Of a DNA stretch of 64,000 nucleotides, positions 41,891 through 50,760 are shown one piece after another. The DNA lies in the NCBI RefSeq assembly GCF_900107735.1, contig NZ_FNQV01000007.1, forward strand, positions 79,700 through 143,699, given 5' to 3'. Within the stretch, counting starts at the first letter, position 1; each line of letters opens with the position of its first letter. Both the position numbers and the translations under genes were made by a program. The notes beneath the pieces are model-generated. The model had not been told where the DNA came from, ran no database searches, and saw only the letters and a program-made list of their open reading frames with translations. The DNA comes from Bowdeniella nasicola. Its GTDB lineage: Bacteria > Actinomycetota > Actinomycetes > Actinomycetales > Actinomycetaceae.

Positions 41891-43072
41891 TCATTGCGAG
41901 GAATAAAGCAGGAGGTCCTCATCGCGCGCCCGCAGGGCCTGCGCGTCGGCCAGTTGCGCGCGGGCGGCGTGTGCCTCGCCGGAGTCCAGCGCTTCGCGCA
42001 GCGCGGGGCTGCCCCAAATGAGGTCGATGAAGTGCGGGCGCGGCTCGTCCTGCTCCCAGGCGGGGGTGCGCCAGGTGAACTGGGAGGCGGGGGCGGCCTG
42101 CGCGGCGGCGAGCAGCTCGATGCCGGTGGCGAGCGGGTCGTAGGCGCCGGTGTCCGTGATGTGCATGTGGACGCCGCACACCGGGGTGCCGGCGTGCTTG
42201 GAAAAAGTCGGCTGGAAGAACGTCGGGCGGAAGATGACGCCCGGCAGCCCGCGGGCGTTCAGGACTGCGGCGAAGTCGGGCGTGAGCCAGGGCGCGCCGA
42301 TGAACTCGAAGGGCCGCGTCGTGCCGCGCCCCTCGGACAGCTCGGTGCCCTCGACGAGCCCGTTGCCGACAAAAGCGAAGGCGGACAGTGGGCTCGGGAT
42401 GTTGGGCGAGGGCGGCACCCAGAAAAGGCCCGTGTCCTGCCAGGTCATGGCGCGCTGCCAGCCCGTCATCTCGATGACGTGCGGGTCCGGTACGTCCTCG
42501 CCGCGCTCGCGGTCCAGGCGCGCCCCGACGCGCGCGATCTCGCCCATGGTTAGCCCGTGCCGGATGGGGATGTCGATCCGGCCGATGAAGGACTCGAAGC
42601 CGGTCGCAACGCCCGGCCCGCTGACGATCTCGCCGCCGAGCGGGTTCGGCCGGTCGAGCACGTAAAACGGGATGCCGAGGCGCGCGGCCGAGCGCAGGCA
42701 GTCGAGCATGGTCCACGCGTAGGTGTAGTAGCGGGCGCCGATGTCCTGCAGGTCGCAGATGAGCGCGTCGAGGTTCAGCTCGCTGATCGCGCGGTCGAGT
42801 TCGGCGCCCGCGAGGCGGTAGGTGTCTAGGACTTGCAGGCCCGTTTCGCTATCGATGCCGCCGGGTTCGCTCTCGCCCGCCTGGGCGGTGCCGCGCAGCC
42901 CGTGTTCGGGGGCGAGCAGCGCGACGAGCGGCGCGCCCGCGCCGACGAGCGCCTTCGAGGACAGGGTGAGGTCGGCGGTAACGCCCGTGAAGTTCGTGAT
43001 GAGGCCCCACCGCGAGCCGGGGATGAGGCTGGGATCGGCCAGCAGGCGGTCGATGCCGAGACAGACGGTCAT
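41891..43072 (-). CDS. namZ: DUF1343 / GH171 exo-beta-N-acetylmuramidase (NamZ-like)
   Basis: A 393-residue member of DUF1343. Hallmarks: GLITNFTGVTADL, LLAPEHGLRGTAQAG near residue 55, LICDLQDIGARYYTYAWTM near residue 108, VEGTELSEGRGTTRPFEFIGAPW near residue 235. The characterised Bacillus subtilis member (YbbC/NamZ) removes MurNAc from non-reducing ends of glycan fragments. No signal peptide is visible, unlike the exported Bacillus system. It overlaps the GNAT gene by 4 bp and is followed by the regulator gene. Confidence 0.85.
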   Translation of the reverse strand: MTVCLGIDRLLADPSLIPGSRWGLITNFTGVTADLTLSSKALVGAGAPLVALLAPEHGLRGTAQAGESEPGGIDSETGLQVLDTYRLAGAELDRAISELNLDALICDLQDIGARYYTYAWTMLDCLRSAARLGIPFYVLDRPNPLGGEIVSGPGVATGFESFIGRIDIPIRHGLTMGEIARVGARLDRERGEDVPDPHVIEMTGWQRAMTWQDTGLFWVPPSPNIPSPLSAFAFVGNGLVEGTELSEGRGTTRPFEFIGAPWLTPDFAAVLNARGLPGVIFRPTFFQPTFSKHAGTPVCGVHMHITDTGAYDPLATGIELLAAAQAAPASQFTWRTPAWEQDEPRPHFIDLIWGSPALREALDSGEAHAARAQLADAQALRARDEDLLLYSSQ

Positions 43073-43710
43073 GGCTGTACCGGGTCCTTTCGGGGAACGT
43101 CAATGGTCATGGTGTAGGCGATGGGGGCGCCGTCGGCGCCGATGTGTTCCTGGTGCACGGCAAAGCCGAGGCACCGATAAAACCCGATCGCGCCCTCGTT
43201 GCGTGCCCCGACCCCAATCGCGAGGCCCGGAACGCCACGACGACCAAGTTCGCCAAGGAACCAGTCAATGAGGCGCCGGCCGTGGCCCTGGCCCTGGGCG
43301 TCGGGCAGCAGGTCGATGTGGAATTCGGCCGGATAGTCCTCGCGCAGCTCGGTCAGCTGCTGTTCGGGGTTGAGCCCGAGCGTGATGAGCCGCGCATCGG
43401 CGGGGCTCGCGTGCTCGATGCTGCCGTAGCGCTCGGCGATGACGGGCCGCCAGTGCTCCCGCCACCAGGAAACGAACTCGTCGACGGAGGCGACGCCGAG
43501 GAGGTAGCCGACGACGCGGCCGCGGTCCTCGATGACGCTCACGAGGTCGGGCGCGAAGTCGAGGTAGGGGTAGGCGTAGATATGAGGCAGCAGCTCATCG
43601 TCGACGTAGAGCCCGCGCGCATCCGCCCCCGAATCCCCCGTCGCGACGCAGACCTCGCCGATCGCGGCGCGGTCCTCACGGCGGTAGGGCCGCAATGTCA
43701 TGCCGCTCAT
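43069..43710 (-). CDS. GNAT-family acetyltransferase
   Basis: A 213-residue N-acetyltransferase. MTLRPYRREDRAAIGEVC at the N-terminus and the acetyl-CoA loop LLPDAQGQGHGRRLIDWFLGELG (motif A, Q-x-x-G-x-G/H) near residue 145. GLYVDDELLPHIYAYPYLDFAPDL recalls the acetyltransferase-like domain fused to O-GlcNAcases and its bacterial stand-alone relatives. Its place between GH3 and NamZ genes, with 4-bp overlaps on both sides, suggests an amino-sugar or muropeptide substrate; that is inference. Confidence 0.75.
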   Translation of the reverse strand: MSGMTLRPYRREDRAAIGEVCVATGDSGADARGLYVDDELLPHIYAYPYLDFAPDLVSVIEDRGRVVGYLLGVASVDEFVSWWREHWRPVIAERYGSIEHASPADARLITLGLNPEQQLTELREDYPAEFHIDLLPDAQGQGHGRRLIDWFLGELGRRGVPGLAIGVGARNEGAIGFYRCLGFAVHQEHIGADGAPIAYTMTIDVPRKDPVQP

Positions 43711-45287
43711 GTGAGGTCCTGGATTCGTGCGGTCCAGGCGACCTCGCCGGGAGCCTCGCCCGGCAGGTCGACGGGCAGCTGGCCTTCGGCGGTGCCGGTC
43801 GCCAGGGCGTGGGCGAGAGCGGCCGAAACGCCGGGGATGTCCCCGTAGCACAGAAGGACGGGCACGCCCGCGGGCACGAACTGCGCGTCATAGGGCGAGC
43901 GCGCGGCGATCACGCAGAGCCGCGAGCCGGCTTCTTGGCAGCGCTCGCGCACGGCCTCGGCGAGCCCGGCAACGCGCCACGCATCGCGCGTGATGAGGAT
44001 CGTCGCCGCATCCGTGGCGACGTCGGTGCTTTCGAGCCCCGCGGCAGAAACCTGGTGGCCTCGCTCGGCGAGGTGCGCGGCGAGCTCGACGGGCACATCT
44101 TCCACGCCGCGGCCCACGCTCGGCGGCATCGGATCGGACAGCAGCAGGACCGGCTCGCCCGGCGCGAGCGCCAGGTGACACTCCTCCTCCCGCCACGTCA
44201 ACGCGCGGGAGATCGCGTCCGCCGCGAGCGCCGCATGGTCGCCCGGCGGCGTGCCCGAGCCAGCGCCGAGCCGTTCCTTCAGCGCAAGGATCCGGGCGGC
44301 GGAGGCCCGCAGGTCGGCCTCGGCCAGCTCCCCGCGCTGCAGCGCGTCGAGGATCTCGCGGATGCAGGCGGCCGGGTCGCGCGGCATGAGCAGCTGGTCG
44401 ATACCGGCGGCGAGCGCGGCCACGCACGCGGCGCCGGGCCCGCCCGGGATTTCGGCTGCGGCCATGTCGAGCGCATCCGTGACGATGACGCCGTCAAAGC
44501 CGAGCTCTTCGCGCAGCAGGCCGGTGACGATCGCGCGCGAAAACGTTGCGGGCATGCCGGTCGGATCCAGGCCCGGGGCGCGCAGGTGCCCGATGAGGAC
44601 GGCGTCGGCCCCGGCGTCGATGCCCGCGAGGAAGGGCAGCGCCTCCTCCTGGTACCACCGCGTGGGGTCGACGTCGATGGTGGGCAAGCCGACGTGCGAG
44701 TCGATGCTCGTGTTGCCGTGGCCCGGGAAGTGCTTGAGGCACGTGGCGATCCCCGCCTCGGCATAGCCCTGCAGAGCGGCGGTGACGAAGCTTGCGACGA
44801 GGGCGGGCGAGGAGCCCGCCGAACGCAGCCCGATGACGGGATTCGCGGGCTCGATGTTGACGTCCGCGACGGGCGCGAAGACGTGGTTGACGCCGACGGC
44901 CGCCAGCTCGCTGCCCGCCGCGCGGGCGTAGCGGCGCACGGCCTCGAGGTCCCCGCCGGCGGCCTGGGCCATGGCCGAGGGCCAGCGCGTTGCAGGCTCC
45001 CGCATGCGCGTGACGAGCCCGCCCTCCTGGTCGATCGAGATCAGCAGCGGAGTTTTCGCCGCGGCCTGCAGCCGCTCGACGATGCGCTCGATCGTCTGCG
45101 GCCGGGCGCCTTCCGGCCCTGAGGGGAAGTAGCAGACGCCGCCGATGTGGTGCTCGGCAACGAGGCGTTCGACCTCCTCGACCGTGTCGGCCTGCTCGGC
45201 GCTGCCGTCGTCGTGATGGCCGACCGAGATCGACAGCAGCTGGCCGACGACCCGTTCGATGCTCCAATCTTCCAGGTCAGGCATCAT
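43707..45287 (-). CDS. GH3 beta-N-acetylhexosaminidase with C-terminal domain (operon 2)
   Basis: A 526-residue glycoside hydrolase family 3 enzyme. ISIDQEGGLVTRM, the NagZ signature KHFPGHGNTSIDSHVGLP with the Asp-His general acid/base pair, and VIVTDALDMAAAE with the nucleophilic Asp are present. A C-terminal ~170-residue alpha/beta domain follows, as in two-domain Gram-positive NagZ. No signal peptide. ATG 45287 follows GGAGG and overlaps the GH20 gene by 11 bp. It is the second NagZ-type enzyme in the window and is not closely similar to the first outside the motifs. Confidence 0.88.
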   Translation of the reverse strand: MMPDLEDWSIERVVGQLLSISVGHHDDGSAEQADTVEEVERLVAEHHIGGVCYFPSGPEGARPQTIERIVERLQAAAKTPLLISIDQEGGLVTRMREPATRWPSAMAQAAGGDLEAVRRYARAAGSELAAVGVNHVFAPVADVNIEPANPVIGLRSAGSSPALVASFVTAALQGYAEAGIATCLKHFPGHGNTSIDSHVGLPTIDVDPTRWYQEEALPFLAGIDAGADAVLIGHLRAPGLDPTGMPATFSRAIVTGLLREELGFDGVIVTDALDMAAAEIPGGPGAACVAALAAGIDQLLMPRDPAACIREILDALQRGELAEADLRASAARILALKERLGAGSGTPPGDHAALAADAISRALTWREEECHLALAPGEPVLLLSDPMPPSVGRGVEDVPVELAAHLAERGHQVSAAGLESTDVATDAATILITRDAWRVAGLAEAVRERCQEAGSRLCVIAARSPYDAQFVPAGVPVLLCYGDIPGVSAALAHALATGTAEGQLPVDLPGEAPGEVAWTARIQDLT

Positions 45288-46854
45288 CGCGGCCTCCCCC
45301 GCTCGCGGGCTCCGCCAGGAGGGTCGTGGACCATCGCTGCCCGGGACCGGCCGCCGGGCGGAACTCCCAGCCGAGCGCCGCATATCGCTCCTCTTGGACC
45401 GCGAGCGCCGCGGCGCGGTCGGCGGGGCGTGCGTTCCTACCGCGCCACGCGATATCGGCGACGGCCGCGAGCCGCGGCAGCAGCTGATACTCGGCGCGCT
45501 GCGGGCTCTTAACGTACTCGGTCCACAGGTTCGCTTGGACGCCGACGGCCTCGGGCGGGAGCTTATAGGCGAGGAGCTGCTCGAGGTCGATGAAGGCACC
45601 ACGGCCCCGCCCGATGCCGAGCGGTTCGGCGTCATCGAGGCTCGACTGGTAGTCGAGGTAAAAGTGCTGCTGCGGGCAGACGATCGTGCGATAGCCCGCC
45701 TCAATCGCGGCGGTGACGCGCTCCGGGGAACGCCAGCCAAGGATCGTCACCTCGCGGCTAATTCCCGCGTCGACGGCCTCATCCCAGGCGAGGACCTCGC
45801 GCCCGGCCGCCCGCACATGGGCGACGAGCTGGTCCATGATCCAGCCCTGGACGTGGCGCACCGAGGGCAGCGATTCGCGCTCCATAAGCTCGGCGACCTC
45901 CGCCGAGTTCTCCCAATCGGTCGTGGGGACCTCATCGCCGCCGAGGTGGATATAGGGCGAGTCGAAGACGTCCATCACTTCGCTGAGGATCGTCTTCAGC
46001 GCCTCGATCGTCTCGGGCCGGGTGTTGATGATGTCGCTGGAAATCCCCCACGTCGGGTAGACCTCCAGCGGCTCGGAGGCGTTGCCCCACTGCGGGTAGG
46101 CGGCGATCGCGGCGACCATGTGGCCGGGCAGGTCGATCTCCGGGACGAGCGTGATCCCGTAGCTCGCGGCATAGGCGACGAGGGCGCGCAGCTCGGCCTT
46201 GGTGTAGGCGCCACCGTGGGCGATGCCGTCATACGTCGTGCCGGGCGCCGCGCCGACGAGGGTCTGGCGGCGCTGGCCGCCGATCTCAGTCAGGCGCGGA
46301 AAGGCGTCGATCGGCATCCGCCAGCCCTGATCGTCAGTCAGGTGCAGGTGGACGACGTTCAGCTTGTGGAAGGCCGCGATCCGAATGAGTCGGCGCAGCC
46401 AGGAAAGTGGCATGAAGTGCCGGGCGACGTCGATCATGACGCCGCGGTAGGCGAGCGCCGGACCGTCGCTGATCTCGCAGTGCGCGAGCATCGGTTTCGC
46501 GCCGGAGCCCGCAAGCAGCACCTCGGGCGCGAGCAGCGCGATGAGGCTCTGGGCGGCGTGCCGAATTCCGGGGATGCCGCCCGCAATATCGATGCCGCGC
46601 TCGGTGACGCTGAGCTCGTAGGCCTCCTTGGCATTGGGACGCTCATCGACGCGGATGTCGGCGGAATCGCCGTCACCGACGCGGATCGCGTGATCGACGC
46701 TGCCGGAATCTTGCAGGATGCGCACGGCCGGTCGCAGCGCGGAAAACGCCTGCTCGCTCGCGGCGATGCGCACGGTGCGCGGCAGCCGGTAGCACTTCGG
46801 GGAGGTGGTAACGGATCGGGGCCGGGGAAGAATGGTCAGCGGGTCGGTCGGCAC
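45277..46854 (-). CDS. GH20 beta-N-acetylhexosaminidase
   Basis: A 525-residue glycoside hydrolase family 20 enzyme. An N-terminal GH20b-type domain (residues ~1-120) precedes a TIM barrel with RGVMIDVARHFMPLSWLRRLI, KLNVVHLHLTDDQGWRM, and HLGGDEVPTTDWE. The adjacent Asp-Glu is the catalytic pair of substrate-assisted hexosaminidases. GTG 46854 with GGAGAGG upstream. There is no export signal, so it would act on imported GlcNAc-containing oligosaccharides. It lies directly after the ABC ATPase genes. Confidence 0.88.
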   Translation of the reverse strand: MPTDPLTILPRPRSVTTSPKCYRLPRTVRIAASEQAFSALRPAVRILQDSGSVDHAIRVGDGDSADIRVDERPNAKEAYELSVTERGIDIAGGIPGIRHAAQSLIALLAPEVLLAGSGAKPMLAHCEISDGPALAYRGVMIDVARHFMPLSWLRRLIRIAAFHKLNVVHLHLTDDQGWRMPIDAFPRLTEIGGQRRQTLVGAAPGTTYDGIAHGGAYTKAELRALVAYAASYGITLVPEIDLPGHMVAAIAAYPQWGNASEPLEVYPTWGISSDIINTRPETIEALKTILSEVMDVFDSPYIHLGGDEVPTTDWENSAEVAELMERESLPSVRHVQGWIMDQLVAHVRAAGREVLAWDEAVDAGISREVTILGWRSPERVTAAIEAGYRTIVCPQQHFYLDYQSSLDDAEPLGIGRGRGAFIDLEQLLAYKLPPEAVGVQANLWTEYVKSPQRAEYQLLPRLAAVADIAWRGRNARPADRAAALAVQEERYAALGWEFRPAAGPGQRWSTTLLAEPASGGGRDDA

Positions 46855-46878
46855 GGGACCTCTCCTTTGAATCTGGGG

Positions 46879-47733
46879 TTAGGGCAGTCGTGGCGAGCCA
46901 TCGAGTGCGCCCGCCGCGACTTCTTCTTGGACTTGTCGGCGGAGTTTTCCGTGATTGGCCGGTTCCGGAGCGGCGTTCAGCAACAGCCGCGTGTAGTCGT
47001 GCTGCGGGTTCAAGATCACCTCATCGGAGGGCCCGCGCTCGACGATCGATCCCTTATACATCACCATGATCTCGTCGGAAAAGTGTCGGGCTGTGGCAAG
47101 GTCGTGCGTGATGTAAAGGACGCCGAGGTTCTCCTCGCGCTGCAACCGGGCAAGCAGGTTCAAGACGGAGAGCCGGATGGAGACGTCCAGCATCGAGACC
47201 GGTTCGTCGGCGATGAGGTACTTCGCGCCGGGCGCGAGCGCCCGCGCGATCGCAACGCGTTGACGCTGGCCACCGGATAGTTCGTGGGGGCGGCGATCGG
47301 CGAAACTCTCTGCGGGTTCGAGGTTGACGCGCTGGAGCAGTTCTTCGACTTTTTCGCGCGCCTCGCTCGAAGAAGAAACCTTGCCGTGGAGCCGCAGCGG
47401 CCGCTCGATGTGGTGGGCGATCGTGTGGAACGGGTTAAGCGAGGCGAACGGGTCCTGGAAGACCATCTGGACCTGGTTGCGGTAGTTCTTCAGGGCCCTG
47501 CCGCGCACGCTGGCATCGGTGCCGTCGATGGAGATGTGTCCGGAGGTTGGGGTTTCCAATCGCAGGATCATCTTGGCGACGGTCGATTTTCCGGAACCGG
47601 ATTCGCCCACGAGCGCGACGGTCTTGCCGGGCTCGAGCTCGAAGGAGACGTCATTAACGGCGACGAGGGTAGAGGATTTCAAACCTTTGCGGATCTTGAA
47701 TTCCTTGGTCACGTGGTGAACGTCAAGGGTCAT
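46879..47733 (-). CDS. Peptide/oligosaccharide ABC transporter ATPase (OppF/DppF-like)
   Basis: A 284-residue ABC ATPase. Walker A GESGSGKST near residue 40, VFQDPFASLNPFHT Q-loop, HELSGGQRQRVAIARAL signature, YLIADEPVSMLDVS Walker B, and YITHDLATARHFSD. The C-terminal extension ending in QHDYTRLLLNAAP is typical of OppF/DppF. ATG 47733 with GAGGAGGAG upstream, overlapping the OppD-like gene by 4 bp. The longer frame to 48300 is a shadow of that gene. Confidence 0.88.
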   Translation of the reverse strand: MTLDVHHVTKEFKIRKGLKSSTLVAVNDVSFELEPGKTVALVGESGSGKSTVAKMILRLETPTSGHISIDGTDASVRGRALKNYRNQVQMVFQDPFASLNPFHTIAHHIERPLRLHGKVSSSSEAREKVEELLQRVNLEPAESFADRRPHELSGGQRQRVAIARALAPGAKYLIADEPVSMLDVSIRLSVLNLLARLQREENLGVLYITHDLATARHFSDEIMVMYKGSIVERGPSDEVILNPQHDYTRLLLNAAPEPANHGKLRRQVQEEVAAGALDGSPRLP

Positions 47734-48632
47734 GATTGCTCCTCCTCGCTGCGGCCCCGCACGAAGCCGCCGCGCTCCCCGAACAGCGAGGGGAAGGAGC
47801 TCAAGAGCTTCTTCGTGTACTCGTGTTGCGGTTCGGCGTAGATGTTCTCCGCCGTGTTGACTTCGACGATGTGACCATCGCGCATGATGGCGATCCGGTC
47901 GGAGATCTCCAGCAGCATGGGCAGGTCGTGGGTGATGAAGATGACCGCGAAATGGAACTGCTCGCGCAGCCGCATGATCTCGCGCAGGATCTCGCGCTGG
48001 ACGACGACGTCGAGGGCCGTCGTGGGTTCGTCCATGATCATGACCTGGGGGCGCAGCGCTAGCGCCATGGCGATCATGACGCGCTGGCGCATGCCGCCCG
48101 ATAGTTCGTGGGCGTAGGCATCGAGGCGGTCGGGATCCACGCCGACGAGCCGCAGGAGAGCCTCGCTCGCCTCGCGTTTTTCGGCCTTCGTCATCTTGGG
48201 GCGGTGGGTGGAAAAGACGTCGAAGAGTTGGGCGCGCACCGAGATCACCGGGTTCAGGGCGTTCATCGCGCCCTGGAAGACCATCGAGATCTTGTCCCAC
48301 CGGAAGGCCCGCAGCTCATCGCCGCTGAGGGCAAGGACGTCGATATCGCCGTCGTCCTTATCGTGCAGGGTGACGGACCCCGAGCGCAGCAGGGCCGGGG
48401 GTTTCAGCAGCCGGTTGATGCCGTAGGCCAGGGTCGTCTTCCCGCAGCCGGATTCGCCCGCGAGGCCAAGGATCTCACCGCGGTTGAGCGTCAGATCGAC
48501 GTCCTTGACCGCGATCACTGGAGGATCGACCTCATAAGAGATGGTCATGCCTTCGGCGGTCAGGACGGGGGTCTGGTCCGCCAGGTATTCCTCGTGGGTC
48601 ACTCTGCGCTGTGCGGCATCGTTCGCGCTCAC
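47730..48632 (-). CDS. Peptide/oligosaccharide ABC transporter ATPase (OppD/DppD-like)
   Basis: A 300-residue ABC ATPase. Walker A GESGCGKTT near residue 59, VFQGAMNALNPV, HELSGGMRQRVMIAMAL, VMIMDEPTTALDVV, FITHDLPMLLEISD, and the C-terminal QHEYTKKLLSSFPSLFG of OppD proteins. It forms the heterodimeric motor with the next gene and overlaps both neighbours by 4 bp. Confidence 0.88.
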   Translation of the reverse strand: MSANDAAQRRVTHEEYLADQTPVLTAEGMTISYEVDPPVIAVKDVDLTLNRGEILGLAGESGCGKTTLAYGINRLLKPPALLRSGSVTLHDKDDGDIDVLALSGDELRAFRWDKISMVFQGAMNALNPVISVRAQLFDVFSTHRPKMTKAEKREASEALLRLVGVDPDRLDAYAHELSGGMRQRVMIAMALALRPQVMIMDEPTTALDVVVQREILREIMRLREQFHFAVIFITHDLPMLLEISDRIAIMRDGHIVEVNTAENIYAEPQHEYTKKLLSSFPSLFGERGGFVRGRSEEEQS

Positions 48633-49672
48633 GAAGCCACCTCCTCTTCGGACGGCTGTGTGCGAGTGGCCTTGCGGGCGCGGGCCTTTTCGGCGCGACG
48701 CACCGAGCGCACGGCTTCGGGCGCGCTGCGCAGCTTGGGGTTAATGGTCTCGTCGATCGAGAAGTTAATGAGTGACAGGCCGCAGCCGAGCAACGCGATG
48801 AGCAGGCCCGGCGGGACGAACCACCACCACGCCCCGATGTGGAACGCGTTGTGCTGGGAGGCCTGGTTCAGCATCGTTCCCCACGTGATCGCGCCGGAAG
48901 GCCCGAGTCCCAGGTAGGACAGGCCCGCTTCGGACAGAATCGCGAGGACGACGGCCGACAGGAACATGGCGGCGAGCAACGGCAACAGGTTCGGCAGGAT
49001 CTCCACCAGGATGATGCGGTGCGTGCGCTCCCCCGCGACCCGCGCGGCGGCGACGTAGTCACGGTTGCGCAGGGACTTTGCCTGCAGGCGCAGCACGATC
49101 GCCGAGCCCGCCCAGGACGTGAACCCGAGGACGATGGCGATGATCCACATCGAGCGCGTCTGCATATAGGAGGCGATGACGATAACGAGCGGCAGGCCTG
49201 GGATCACGAGCATGATGTTCGTGATGAGGGACAGGACTTCGTCGACGTAGCCGCCGAGGTAGCCGGCGACGATACCGAAAAACAGTGACAGTACGACGGC
49301 GATGAATCCGGCGGTCAGGCCCACGAGGAGCGACCCGGTCGCTCCTTCTGCGAGCTGCGCTAGCAGGTCGGCCCCGAGGTTGTTCGTGCCGAGCAGATGT
49401 TTGGAGCTCGGCGGATCGAACGTCGGGTTTTGGTAGTAGCGCGGGTTCTGGGTGAAGAACCGGCCGAAGATCGCGAACAGCACGATCGAGATGGTGAGCG
49501 CGAGTCCGAGCCCGAGTTTGAAATCGAACCGGGGTAGGGCCTCGCGCAGGCGGCTTTTCTTGTCTCCCGTTGCGCGCGGCTCGCCGGTGCCGGGACCCTG
49601 CCCGAGTGCGGCCGGGTTGGTGACCATTCCGGGAGCGGAGACTTCTGCGGTGACGTTCTCGGTATTAGACAT
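48629..49672 (-). CDS. ABC transporter permease (OppC/DppC-like)
   Basis: A 347-residue permease of the BPD_transp_1 family with an OppC N-terminal region (LGTNNLGADLLAQLAEGATGSLLVGL), six helices, and EAA loop LRNRDYVAAARVAGERTHRIILVEILPNLLPLL. The first ~45 residues and the basic tail are cytoplasmic. ATG 49672 overlaps the OppB-like gene by 8 bp; the longer frame to 49762 is not supported. Confidence 0.87.
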   Translation of the reverse strand: MSNTENVTAEVSAPGMVTNPAALGQGPGTGEPRATGDKKSRLREALPRFDFKLGLGLALTISIVLFAIFGRFFTQNPRYYQNPTFDPPSSKHLLGTNNLGADLLAQLAEGATGSLLVGLTAGFIAVVLSLFFGIVAGYLGGYVDEVLSLITNIMLVIPGLPLVIVIASYMQTRSMWIIAIVLGFTSWAGSAIVLRLQAKSLRNRDYVAAARVAGERTHRIILVEILPNLLPLLAAMFLSAVVLAILSEAGLSYLGLGPSGAITWGTMLNQASQHNAFHIGAWWWFVPPGLLIALLGCGLSLINFSIDETINPKLRSAPEAVRSVRRAEKARARKATRTQPSEEEVAS

Positions 49673-50660
49673 TGCTTCGTGCCCTCGGGTCGATAAGTCC
49701 GTAGACGAGATCCATGATGAAGTTCGCGGCCAACACGGTGACGGTGATGACGAGGAAGACACCCTGCATGAGCGCGTAATCCTTGTCCTGTACCGCGTTG
49801 ATCATGAGCTTGCCGACGCCCGGATAGGTAAAGACCTGCTCCATGACGATCGAACCGGCAACGACGAATCCGAGCGTGATACCAAAGCCCGCCATCGACG
49901 GCAGCGCCGCATTGCGGGTGGCGTACCACAGGAAGATCCGGCTGTTACGGAGCCCCTTGGCCTCGGCAGTCACGACGTAGTCTTCCGAGAGCGTGGAGAC
50001 CATCATGTTGCGCATCCCGAGAACCCAGCCCCCGACGGAGGCGATGACGATCGTGATCGCGGGAAGGAGCCCGTGGTAGAACGCGCTGGAGATAAACGCC
50101 CAGGAAAACTCCGGGCCCGAGGGGAAGTCTCGAATCGAATAGCCGCCGATGATCGGGAACCAGCCGAGCCCCACCGCGAAGATCGAAATGAAGATCAGCG
50201 CGAGCCAAAAGTAGGGCACGGACTGTAGCAGCGTCATGCCGGGAATGAGGCTGTCGGCTGCGGTCCCGCGCTTCCACCCGGCAAAAGCCCCAATCGAGAC
50301 TCCGAGGATGAAGGAAATGATCGTCGCGGTGCCCACGAGCGTGAGTGTCCACGGCAGGGCGGCACCGATGAGTTCGGTGACCGGGGCCGGGAACTTCGTG
50401 ACCGAAACCCCGAGGTCGCCCTGCAGCAGGTTCGACCAGTAACGCACGTATTGATCCCACATCGAGGCGTCCTCGGACCCGAAGACGAGGTTGATGGAGT
50501 TTTCCATCGCGGGTGTGATCTCACCGCCGCGCCTGGTGAGCTTATCGATGAAGATCTGTCTGGCATCACCCGGCATGAGGCGCGGCAGCAAAAAGTTCAG
50601 CGATACTGCCGCCCACAGCGTGATGACGTAAAAGACGATGCGTCTGGTGTAGTACTTCAC
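49665..50660 (-). CDS. ABC transporter permease (OppB/DppB-like)
   Basis: A 331-residue OppB-type permease with six helices. N-terminal YYTRRIVFYVITLWAAVSLNFLLPRLMPGD, EAA loop EDYVVTAEAKGLRNSRIFLWYATRNAALP, C-terminal DLVYGLIDPRAR. It follows the binding-protein gene after a 100-bp gap holding a strong hairpin. The SBP belongs to a group that includes cello-oligosaccharide binders, so the permease may pass sugars as well as peptides. Confidence 0.87.
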   Translation of the reverse strand: MKYYTRRIVFYVITLWAAVSLNFLLPRLMPGDARQIFIDKLTRRGGEITPAMENSINLVFGSEDASMWDQYVRYWSNLLQGDLGVSVTKFPAPVTELIGAALPWTLTLVGTATIISFILGVSIGAFAGWKRGTAADSLIPGMTLLQSVPYFWLALIFISIFAVGLGWFPIIGGYSIRDFPSGPEFSWAFISSAFYHGLLPAITIVIASVGGWVLGMRNMMVSTLSEDYVVTAEAKGLRNSRIFLWYATRNAALPSMAGFGITLGFVVAGSIVMEQVFTYPGVGKLMINAVQDKDYALMQGVFLVITVTVLAANFIMDLVYGLIDPRARSNV

Positions 50661-50697
50661 GAGTCTTCCTTTCCCGACCTCGGCTCGCGTGTGCCCT

Positions 50698-50757
50698 CCG
50701 GCCCTCCGGCGGCGCGAGTTCCTCGAACTGAGTCCTCACGCCGCCGGGGACGGCCGG
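50698..50757 (-). promoter_or_regulatory. Intercistronic hairpin between the binding-protein and OppB-like genes
   Basis: Long GC-rich imperfect stem (arms 50698-50718 and 50735-50757, core CGCCGCCGG) four nt past the binding-protein stop. Hairpins here commonly protect the 3' end of SBP mRNA and attenuate read-through, giving more binding protein than permease. Confidence 0.55.
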
Positions 50758-50760
50758 GAT

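Noticed and set aside
46879..48300. Extended OppF frame beginning at 48300
   Set aside because: The first 189 codons are an out-of-frame shadow of the OppD gene. The real start is ATG 47733 with a strong RBS.
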